Position numbers and translations under genes: made by a program. This document shows, piece by piece, positions 14,210 through 20,910 of a DNA stretch of 20,910 nucleotides (its first letter is position 1; each line of letters begins with the position of its first letter). Source of the DNA: an uncultured Bacteroidales bacterium (lineage in GTDB: Bacteria; Bacteroidota; Bacteroidia; Bacteroidales; Paludibacteraceae); the NCBI GenBank assembly GCA_937891905.1, contig CALATT010000127.1:1-20910 (forward strand), read 5' to 3'. The notes beneath the pieces are model-generated. The model was not told where the DNA came from. It worked only from the letters and a program-made list of their open reading frames with translations, and searched no databases.

Positions 14210-15007
14210 ATGCAAAAATATTTTTCTATTTTACTAATTTGCTTTGTTGCGCTGACAGGATGCGTGACGCAGAAGCAAATGACTTATATGAGCAATGCTG
14301 ATGCCAGTTTTGCTGATTCAATCAATTCGAGTTTTTCTACGCGCACAGAGGCGCTTATCCGTCCGGGTGATGCGTTGACTATTTTTGTATCCGCTTTGGA
14401 TCAAGAGGCTGTAGTGCCTTATAATCTTCCTACGGTGGCTTTTGCCGCTCCTGGCGCTACTCAAGTGCAGACAACGCCTATGCTGCAGTATTATATTGTG
14501 GATGAGGCGGGTGATGTGGAGTTGCCAGTGTTGGGTAAGATACATGTGGCAGGTCTTCGTAGAACGCAGATAGAGGAGTTGGTGAAGAGTAAATTGGTGG
14601 CGCAAGTGGTTAATCCAATGGTGCGTGTGAACTTGATTGGTGCGAAAGTGTCTGTTTTGGGTGAGGTGAATCGTCCGGGACATGTATCGTTGGGTAATGG
14701 TCGCTTGACTATCTTAGACGCTTTGGCAGCTGCGGGTGACTTGACGGTGTATGGTCGTCGTGATAATGTGATGATTACCCGTGAAGTGGATGGTAAATTG
14801 CAGATTGCGCGTCTCAACCTCCGCGATGCTAATCTATACACATCGCCTTACTATTATTTGCAGCAGAATGATGTGATATATGTATCGCCAAACAAGGTGC
14901 GTGCTATTAGTAGTGCGAATGCAGGTTTGTGGTTGTCGATGGTTTCAACCGTAGCGTCTGCTGCAACGGTTATCGTGACAGTGGTTAATGTGGCGGGACA
15001 GAATTGA
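14210..15007 (+). CDS. Polysaccharide export outer-membrane lipoprotein (Wza-like)
   Basis: Outer-membrane component of a Wzy/Wzc-type capsule or exopolysaccharide exporter. 265 aa from the ATG at 14210; a TTG 21 bp upstream is in frame, but the ATG directly precedes a clean lipoprotein signal peptide with lipobox LTGC (Cys18). The polysaccharide export domain runs from about 50 to 145 (LIRPGDALTIFV, then DEAGDVELPVLGKIHVAG). An SLBB-type domain follows at about 145-230 (VSVLGEVNRPGHVSL, ILDALAAAGDLTVYG, DVIYVSP). A hydrophobic C-terminal segment at about 238-262 may form the outer-membrane helix. Bacteroidetes members of this family are shorter than E. coli Wza. The next gene encodes the matching inner-membrane partner. 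No glycosyltransferase is nearby. Confidence 0.9.
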   Translation: MQKYFSILLICFVALTGCVTQKQMTYMSNADASFADSINSSFSTRTEALIRPGDALTIFVSALDQEAVVPYNLPTVAFAAPGATQVQTTPMLQYYIVDEAGDVELPVLGKIHVAGLRRTQIEELVKSKLVAQVVNPMVRVNLIGAKVSVLGEVNRPGHVSLGNGRLTILDALAAAGDLTVYGRRDNVMITREVDGKLQIARLNLRDANLYTSPYYYLQQNDVIYVSPNKVRAISSANAGLWLSMVSTVASAATVIVTVVNVAGQN

Positions 15008-15010
15008 TTT

Positions 15011-15061
15011 TAGATTTTAGAATTTAGATTTTAGATTGCAAATTTTAGATTTTATTGTTTA
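15011..15061 (+). repeat. Heptanucleotide array filling the gap between the two export genes
   Basis: TA dinucleotides occur every 7 bp at 15011, 15018, 15025, 15032, 15046, 15053 and 15060; only 15039 reads CA. Most units read TAGATTT or a close variant. The array starts 4 bp after the upstream stop codon and ends 4 bp before the next ATG. Confidence 0.82.
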
Positions 15062-15065
15062 GAAT

Positions 15066-17357
15066 ATGGATCAGAATAGTAACGATATTGATGTTCGTAA
15101 GATAATACGAGTAGTGTTGGAACACTGGTGGTGGTTTGTAGTAGGTGTGGCAGTGTGCTTGCTTGTGGGTGTAGTGCATTATTTGCGCAAGACGCCTAAA
15201 TGGACTACAGAAGCCAGTATTGTGCTTCGTCAGAAAGAAGGTATGGGTGGGCAGATGGAGGCTTTTGCCTTATTAGGTCTATCGGGAAACCAAGCAGCTG
15301 AGGATGAAGTGGTGGTGCTCTCATCGCGTGGGTTGGTGAGTCAGTCTATTGATGCACTCAATCTATGGGATGCATCGTTTGTGAAGAGTGGTTTGCGTTG
15401 GTATGGCGAGTTCCCTAAGCCAGCGATGACGATTGAGTATATCAATTTGACGGAGAAGGCGGCTATGGAGCCATTTACGGTGACTGTTTCGGTGACGAAG
15501 AATGGTTATCGTGTGCAGACGAAGCGCGGTTTTTTCCATCGCTCAAGCACTCGCGTGGCTGACCTTGCGCAACCTATAGAGACCGAGGTGGGTACTATTC
15601 GTATTCATGCCAATAGACCATTGAGCGCAGACACTACTTACCGCGTAGCACATGCACGCAAGGAGATAGTAGTGGAGCAGTATAGAAATAATCTGCAGGT
15701 TTCGCAGCACAAGAAGGAGTCGAATATTATTTATCTCTCTACCACTTCTACTGTGCCAGAGCGCGATAGGGCCTTCCTCTATCAACTGATAGAGCAATAC
15801 AATATGAATGCTGTGGTGGATAAGAATATGATAGCTACCAATACGGCATCGTTTATTGATGAGCGATTGAATATCATCACTGCAGAATTAGTGGCAGCCG
15901 AAGAGGCTGTTTCGGCGTATAAGATGCAGAATAATATCGCAGATATCACTACGCAAGCGCAGTTATTCCTTGAGGCGAGCAGCAAAGAGCAGCAAGCGAT
16001 GGCAGAGGTGGAGACACAACTGAGTTTGGTGGATTATATTGATGAGTTCTTGCGTGATGAGACGAAGCGTCATAATCTCATTCCATCGAATATAGGTATC
16101 ACGGATGAGTCTATTGCAGAGGGCTTGGCGGAGTATAATGCATTGCAGTTGCAGCGTATGCGTATTCAGCGTACGGCAACGGAGGACAACCCTGTTATAG
16201 AGCAGATGAATGCTCAATTGCTATCCATGCGTCAAAATATCATCGCCACGATTGCTTCGGTGCGTGAGAGTCTGCTTATTCGTCAGCGCGGACTGATGGC
16301 GCAGGATACGAAATTCAATAAGCGTATCAAGGATGCGCCTGCTCAGGAACGCGAGTATATCCGTGTACTGCGTCAGCAGAAGATTAAAGAGGGATTGTAT
16401 CTCTTCCTTTATGAGAAGCGTGAGGAGAATGCGTTGATGTTGGCTGCAACGGCTATGCCTGCAAAGGTGTTGGATGTGCCACAGAGAGATTTGAAGAGTC
16501 AGAATCCAAAGATGAAGATGCTTATACTATTGTGTCTTTTCTTAGGTATTGCTATTCCTGCTGGTATATTATATCTCTATATGCTCTTTAATGATAAGAT
16601 TGATGATGCGAAGGAGTTTGAGAAGCGTATTAAGGCACCGATGTTAGGTCAGTTGGTTCAGAACTCCCGCAATGCGCATATTGCTATTCGCGAAGGAGAG
16701 ACTTCTGTATCGGCAGAGCTTTTCCGTCTTATCCGTACTAATCTGCGATTTATGTTGCCTTCTGATGTGCAATCACCTGTTATATTGGTGACTTCTTGTA
16801 TTAATGGCGATGGTAAATCCTATGTATCGAGTAATATAGCACTCTCGTTGGCTATCTTGGGTAAGAAAGTAGCATTGGTGGGATTGGATATACGCAAACC
16901 AATGCTTGCGCAGTATTTCAATTTGAGCAATAAGGGTCATTTGACTGATTATTTGGCAGAACCAGATGTGCAGTTGGATGATATTATTGTGCCAAGTGGC
17001 GAGCATGAGAACTTAGACTTGCTGCCATGTGGTGTAATACCTCCTAATCCATCGGAGTTGTTACAAACATCGCGTTTGGAGGAGTTGTTTGTTGCGCTGC
17101 GTGAGCGATATGATTATGTGATAGTAGATACGGCCCCAGTGGCATTGGTGAGCGATACTTATTTATTGGATAGAATAGCCGACATGACTATCTTCGTTTG
17201 CCGCTATAAATACACACCATCTGAGATGATTAATTATGTGAACTCGGTGGTGGAGCAGAAGCGTATGAAGAATGTGGCTTGTGTGCTTAATGCCGTTAAG
17301 GGTGCGCAGGCTGGTTATGGATACGGGTATGGTTATGGCAATCAAAACGAGAAATAA
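15066..17357 (+). CDS. Polysaccharide co-polymerase with BY-kinase domain (Wzc-like)
   Basis: Inner-membrane protein that would set polysaccharide chain length and couple synthesis to export through tyrosine autophosphorylation. 763 aa, one polypeptide as in Proteobacterial Wzc. A Wzz-type domain starts near residue 8, with transmembrane segment 1 at about 22-40. A long periplasmic alpha-helical region follows (about 250-450, rich in Gln and Glu). Transmembrane segment 2 is at about 485-507. The cytoplasmic BY-kinase has Walker A INGDGKS (579-585; Asp where Glu is common), Walker A' LVGLDIRKP (604-612) and Walker B YVIVDTAP (684-691). The C-terminus carries a tyrosine cluster, GYGYGYGYG (Y751, Y753, Y755, Y757), the usual autophosphorylation site. 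It follows the export lipoprotein gene and precedes topB by 6 bp. Confidence 0.93.
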   Translation: MDQNSNDIDVRKIIRVVLEHWWWFVVGVAVCLLVGVVHYLRKTPKWTTEASIVLRQKEGMGGQMEAFALLGLSGNQAAEDEVVVLSSRGLVSQSIDALNLWDASFVKSGLRWYGEFPKPAMTIEYINLTEKAAMEPFTVTVSVTKNGYRVQTKRGFFHRSSTRVADLAQPIETEVGTIRIHANRPLSADTTYRVAHARKEIVVEQYRNNLQVSQHKKESNIIYLSTTSTVPERDRAFLYQLIEQYNMNAVVDKNMIATNTASFIDERLNIITAELVAAEEAVSAYKMQNNIADITTQAQLFLEASSKEQQAMAEVETQLSLVDYIDEFLRDETKRHNLIPSNIGITDESIAEGLAEYNALQLQRMRIQRTATEDNPVIEQMNAQLLSMRQNIIATIASVRESLLIRQRGLMAQDTKFNKRIKDAPAQEREYIRVLRQQKIKEGLYLFLYEKREENALMLAATAMPAKVLDVPQRDLKSQNPKMKMLILLCLFLGIAIPAGILYLYMLFNDKIDDAKEFEKRIKAPMLGQLVQNSRNAHIAIREGETSVSAELFRLIRTNLRFMLPSDVQSPVILVTSCINGDGKSYVSSNIALSLAILGKKVALVGLDIRKPMLAQYFNLSNKGHLTDYLAEPDVQLDDIIVPSGEHENLDLLPCGVIPPNPSELLQTSRLEELFVALRERYDYVIVDTAPVALVSDTYLLDRIADMTIFVCRYKYTPSEMINYVNSVVEQKRMKNVACVLNAVKGAQAGYGYGYGYGNQNEK

Positions 17358-17363
17358 AAGCAT

Positions 17364-19325
17364 ATGATTGTTTGCGTAGCAGAGAAACCATCGGTTGGTG
17401 AATATATCGCTCGCGTGCTGGGCGCTAACCAACGCAAGAATGGTTATTTCGAGGGAAATGGTTATCAAGTAACTTGGACCTTCGGTCATCTCTGTGCGTT
17501 GTATGAACCGCAAGAGTATAGCGAGCAGTGGAAGGGTTGGAATCTCAGTGCACTGCCTATGATTCCTTCTCGCTTCTCTATCAAGGTGCATGGCGATGAG
17601 GGTGTACACAAGCAATTCAATGTTATCAAGGCGCTTATTTCTGGGGCTGATGAGGTGATTAACTGCGGTGATGCCGGGCAAGAGGGAGAATTGATACAAC
17701 GCTGGGTGTATCAGAAAGCAGGTTGTAAATGTCCTGTGAAGCGTTTATGGGTTAGTTCGCTCACCGAAGATGCAATCCGAGAGGGATTTGCGCAACTCAA
17801 AGATCAATCCGAGTACCAGCATTTATACGAAGCAGGATTGATGCGCGCGATAGGTGACTGGTTATTGGGTATGAATGCCACGCGCGCGTATACTATAAGG
17901 TACGCGAAGGGAACAGGGCGTAATAGGTCTGTGTTGTCCGTAGGGCGTGTGCAGACGCCTACCTTGGCGCTGGTGGTGAAGCGACAAGCAGAAATAGAGC
18001 ATTTCGTGCCACGCACATATTGGGAACTGAAAACGAAATATAGAGACACGCTTTTCAGTGCGCAGATACCTGTGGAGGAAGGAGAGTATGCTATCACTTC
18101 GCAGCAGCAAGGAGATGAATTGGTGAATGCTATCAAGGATTTGCCCTTGCTGATTACTTCGGTGGAGAAGAAAAAAGGATTGGAGTTTGCACCTAAGTTG
18201 TACGACCTGACTTCATTACAGGTGGACTGCAATAAGAAATTCGGTTTTTCCGCAGATCAGACATTACAATTGATACAGTCGCTCTATGAGAAGAGGGTGA
18301 CTACTTATCCGCGTGTGGATACCACCTATCTGAGTGATGATATATATCCGAAGGTGCCTGCTACCTTGGCGGGTATTAAGGATTTCTATCCCCAAGTGAC
18401 GCCGCTCTTGCCTTTGAAGGCGGATGGAAAGAAAGGAGCAGGTTCGCTGCCTAAATCCAAGAAGGTATTCGATAATAAGAAAGTAACAGATCACCATGCT
18501 ATTATTCCGACAGGTATGCGCCCCGATGCGCTCACAGCAGATGAGCGCAAGGTGTATGACCTCGTGGCACTGCATTTCATTGCGGCTTTCTATCCCGAAT
18601 GTGAAGTGAGTAATACCACTGTGCTGGCAAAGGCAGGTGAGGTAGATTTTCGTGTGACGGGTAGGGAAGTGCTCAAACAGGGATGGAGAGAGGTGTTTGA
18701 GAAGGGACAAAGTGACAAAGGACCAAGTACTAAGGAGGATAATGCGGAAGGCGAAGAGGCGGAGGAAACAAAGAGCCTTCCTACATTCACAAAGGGTGAA
18801 TCGGGTCCGCATGAACCTATCTTGAAAGAGAAGACAACGACGCCACCGAAATACTATACGGAAGCAACGCTCTTGCGTGCGATGGAGACAGCGGGAAAGA
18901 CGGTGGAAGATGAGGAATTGCGTGATGCGATGAAAGAGAATGGTATAGGTCGTCCTTCTACACGCGCCTCTATTATTGAGAAACTCTATCAGCGTAAGTA
19001 TATACAGAAACAAGGTAAGTCCATTCGCGCTACGGAAGTGGGAATAGAATTGATACATACGATAATCTCACCACTGCTCAAGTCGGCTGAGTTGACGGGA
19101 TTATGGGAGAAGAAACTGCGTGAGATAGAGCGTGGACAGTACACTGCGCAGCAGTTCTTGGATGAATTGAAGCAGATGACAAGTGGTGTGGTACGCGATG
19201 TGAAAATGAATAAAGCAGGTATGCTTTGCCCTGTTTGCCGTAAGGGAATAATTATCCGCGGTAATACCCGTTATGGTTGTTCCAGATGGCGCGAGGGCTG
19301 TGGTTATGCTGAACCATTTGAGTAA
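17364..19325 (+). CDS. topB: DNA topoisomerase III
   Basis: Type IA topoisomerase that passes single strands and decatenates DNA intermediates. 653 aa, normal length. The TOPRIM domain starts at the N-terminus (VAEKPSV with Glu7; GDAGQEGELIQRW with Asp103, Glu107 and Glu109). The active-site tyrosine is Tyr315 in TTYPRVDTTYLS. The later conserved blocks EATLLRAMETAG and GIGRPSTRASII are intact. A charged, low-complexity insert lies at about 446-476. The C-terminus has a small four-Cys zinc ribbon (Cys622, Cys625, Cys639, Cys646). The second Asp of the usual DxDREG motif is Gly105, and the Arg is Gln106. The start lies 6 bp after wzc, so it is probably read from the same mRNA. No mobile-element genes are beside it, so it is more likely the chromosomal copy. 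No clear terminator follows. Confidence 0.93.
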   Translation: MIVCVAEKPSVGEYIARVLGANQRKNGYFEGNGYQVTWTFGHLCALYEPQEYSEQWKGWNLSALPMIPSRFSIKVHGDEGVHKQFNVIKALISGADEVINCGDAGQEGELIQRWVYQKAGCKCPVKRLWVSSLTEDAIREGFAQLKDQSEYQHLYEAGLMRAIGDWLLGMNATRAYTIRYAKGTGRNRSVLSVGRVQTPTLALVVKRQAEIEHFVPRTYWELKTKYRDTLFSAQIPVEEGEYAITSQQQGDELVNAIKDLPLLITSVEKKKGLEFAPKLYDLTSLQVDCNKKFGFSADQTLQLIQSLYEKRVTTYPRVDTTYLSDDIYPKVPATLAGIKDFYPQVTPLLPLKADGKKGAGSLPKSKKVFDNKKVTDHHAIIPTGMRPDALTADERKVYDLVALHFIAAFYPECEVSNTTVLAKAGEVDFRVTGREVLKQGWREVFEKGQSDKGPSTKEDNAEGEEAEETKSLPTFTKGESGPHEPILKEKTTTPPKYYTEATLLRAMETAGKTVEDEELRDAMKENGIGRPSTRASIIEKLYQRKYIQKQGKSIRATEVGIELIHTIISPLLKSAELTGLWEKKLREIERGQYTAQQFLDELKQMTSGVVRDVKMNKAGMLCPVCRKGIIIRGNTRYGCSRWREGCGYAEPFE

Positions 19326-19374
19326 AAAAACGCAAAATGTGAAAAAATTGTGACTTTCCGTCAATTATTACACA

Positions 19375-19402
19375 TTGTGACATAAAAAAAGTTGTATCTT
19401 TG
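19375..19402 (+). promoter_or_regulatory. Bacteroidetes-type promoter of the SusC-like gene
   Basis: TATCTTTG at 19395-19402 is a good -7 box. TTG at 19375-19377 is 17 bp upstream, slightly shorter than usual. The leader is about 50 nt and A-rich. The sequence ATTGTGAC occurs at 19347-19354 and again at 19374-19381. Confidence 0.65.
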
Positions 19403-19459
19403 CGCCGTGAATTGAATTAACCATTTTAACAATTAATATAAACACAAACAAATTCTTTT

Positions 19460-20910
19460 ATGAAACTGAATTTAGGTGTATTCCGCGCTATGTTTCTGTC
19501 GGCCTTCCTGATGGTGGGAATGGCTCTGCAGGCTCGTGTAGTGAGCGGAGTAGTGAAGGACCCAACAGGTGAGACAATTATCTCTGCTTCGGTCGTGGTA
19601 AAAGGTACCTCTATTGGTACAGTGACAGATTTTGATGGTAACTACTCGTTAGATGTGCCAGATGATGCCAAAGTGCTTGTATTCTCATACATCGGTATGC
19701 AGACACAAGAGGTGACAATCACTGGTAGTGTACACAATGTAGTGCTGAAGGAGAATTCCGAGGTGCTTGAGGAAGTGGTGGTTACTGGTTATGGTACAAC
19801 TAAGAAGCGCGATGTGGTTACTTCGGTAGCTTCTGTGAGCGCAGAGCAGTTGAAGGATATTCCTGTTGTATCTGCAGCAGAAGCATTGCAAGGTAAGATG
19901 GCGGGTGTGTCTGTTACTACCACAGAGGGTAGTCCGGACGCGGATGTGAAGATTCGTGTGCGTGGTGGTACCTCATTGACACAATCCAATGATCCATTGT
20001 ATATCGTGGATGGTTTCCCTGTCTCTTCTATTTCGGATATTGCTCCAACCGATATTCAGTCTATGGATGTATTGAAGGATGCTGCGGCTACTGCTATCTA
20101 CGGTGCGCAAGGTGCAAACGGTGTAATCATCATCACCACCAAGGATGCCGATACAGATAGCGAGGACAAGATGACTTTCAATGTAAGTTATACTGGATTC
20201 GTAGGATGGAAGAGTATTGCTAAGAAATACGATGTGATGGATCCAGAAGATTTCGCATTGATGCAATACGAGTGGGCATATCACAAAGATAACACATTGT
20301 CTGCAATGCGCAGCAATTTCTATGCATATTTTGATAAGCTCTATAATGACACGAAATACAAAGAACCAAACGAGATAGAGAATTCTACTATTTCAGATAT
20401 CTTGGCTGAGTATGCTGATGCCAGCAAGCATGAGTTTATTGATTGGCAAGATAATACATTCGGTCGTACAGGATTCAACTCTAACCAGTCTGTTAGTGTG
20501 AGTGGTGGTAATAAGAAGGCTAACTTCACATTATCATACAACCGCATTGATGATAAGGCTATTATGGAGCAATCGAACTATGTTCGTAATAATATCTCTG
20601 GTAAGGCTAAGTTCAAGCCATTTAAGAATTTCACGATTGGCTTCACCACTCGTTTCACCAATACAGAGGTGCTTGGTTCGGGTTCGAACGCTATTAAGGA
20701 TAATGGAACCTCTACTGAGTCTCGCTTGCGTAACTGTGTGGTATATACTCCTACTACCTTGCTCTCAAAGAATGATGGTTCATTGGAGGAAGAGGATGAG
20801 ACATTTGGTTCACTCTATGACCCTCTGACTACTATCCGTGATAACTATAAACTCAAGATGGATAAGAAATGGAATATCCAGGGTTATATGAGTTATAAGT
20901 TTGCTAAGCA
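19460..20910 (+). CDS. SusC/RagA-family TonB-dependent outer-membrane transporter (3'-truncated by window edge)
   Basis: Outer-membrane transporter that would work with a SusD-like lipoprotein to import glycans or peptides. The frame is open from the ATG at 19460 to the end of the window, about 484 codons of an expected 1000 or so. A signal peptide occupies about 1-25 (ALQA). A CarboxypepD_reg-like beta domain follows at about 26-98 (VSGVVKDPTGETI, TDFDGNYSLDV). The region EEVVVTGYGTTKKRDVV (104-120) precedes the plug, which contains YIVDGFPV (181-188) and the SusC signature VLKDAAATAIYGAQGANGV (204-222). The rest is the start of the barrel. SusD and any enzymes would lie downstream, so the substrate cannot be read from this window. 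A link to the pectate lyase 14 kb away is only a guess. Confidence 0.95.
   Translation, partial: MKLNLGVFRAMFLSAFLMVGMALQARVVSGVVKDPTGETIISASVVVKGTSIGTVTDFDGNYSLDVPDDAKVLVFSYIGMQTQEVTITGSVHNVVLKENSEVLEEVVVTGYGTTKKRDVVTSVASVSAEQLKDIPVVSAAEALQGKMAGVSVTTTEGSPDADVKIRVRGGTSLTQSNDPLYIVDGFPVSSISDIAPTDIQSMDVLKDAAATAIYGAQGANGVIIITTKDADTDSEDKMTFNVSYTGFVGWKSIAKKYDVMDPEDFALMQYEWAYHKDNTLSAMRSNFYAYFDKLYNDTKYKEPNEIENSTISDILAEYADASKHEFIDWQDNTFGRTGFNSNQSVSVSGGNKKANFTLSYNRIDDKAIMEQSNYVRNNISGKAKFKPFKNFTIGFTTRFTNTEVLGSGSNAIKDNGTSTESRLRNCVVYTPTTLLSKNDGSLEEEDETFGSLYDPLTTIRDNYKLKMDKKWNIQGYMSYKFAK

Noticed and set aside
13928..14215. N-terminal extension of the activator reading frame by 96 codons
   Set aside because: The extra codons translate heptad repeat and promoter DNA (LLCTQYSLLTTLY-like residues), pass through the -7 box and palindrome, and lack homology to activators; the ATG at 13927 directly precedes the AAA+ core.
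17364..19325. topB as a sign of an integrative conjugative element
   Set aside because: No integrase, relaxase, tra genes or att repeats are seen nearby, and the gene sits tightly behind a polysaccharide export gene.
19326..19380. Terminator after topB
   Set aside because: A bulged hairpin (AATTGTGAC with GTCAATT) can be drawn but has no T tract, so it was not called.

Overview
The window comes from a Bacteroidales chromosome, probably from the branch that carries a type IX secretion system (T9SS). The evidence is the SusC/RagA transporter, the T9SS type A sorting domain on a secreted pectate lyase, promoters of the Bacteroidetes form (TTG about 20 bp upstream of TAnnTTTG) in place of sigma-70 boxes, A/T-rich leaders without Shine-Dalgarno sites, and Bacteroidetes-type RpoC, SecG, LptE and TopB. 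I cannot name a genus from the sequence alone.

Layout, left to right. (1) 1-3413: the 3' three quarters of rpoC and its terminator. (2) 3498-5928: a monocistronic secreted family-9 pectate lyase with a 10-bp inverted repeat at its presumed transcription start, followed by a heptanucleotide repeat array and a terminator. (3) 6049-11266: a second promoter drives a 1630-aa modular cell-surface or secreted protein (Ig-like, Listeria-Bacteroides/InlB-type and cadherin-like repeats, plus a C-terminal domain I recall from other Bacteroidales exported proteins). Its N-terminus contains an eight-C tract that could switch the gene off. A 45-aa Gly6-containing small protein gene follows 5 bp downstream. 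(4) 11267-11700: a repeat-rich stretch with 11-bp and 33-bp tandem repeats and two doubtful small reverse-strand ORFs. (5) 11719-13927, reverse strand: a sigma-54-type activator and lptE overlapping by 4 bp, then secG with its own promoter. (6) 14052-19325, forward strand: a polysaccharide export lipoprotein, a Wzc-type chain-length/tyrosine kinase protein, and topoisomerase III, tightly packed and probably one operon. (7) 19375-end: a promoter and the first 484 codons of a SusC-like TonB-dependent transporter, cut by the window edge.

The coding content is mostly cell-envelope biology: LPS assembly (LptE), protein export (SecG), polysaccharide export (Wza/Wzc-like), glycan degradation and uptake (pectate lyase, SusC), and a large exported adhesin-like protein. 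The most unusual non-coding signal is a family of four intergenic arrays with strict 7-bp periodicity. In three of them nearly every heptad starts with TA although the rest of the unit differs. One array fills most of the 5' leader of the polysaccharide export operon and another fills the whole gap between its first two genes. The other notable items are the C8 tract and the small peptide gene behind the 1630-aa protein. I found no RNA gene, insertion sequence or CRISPR array.
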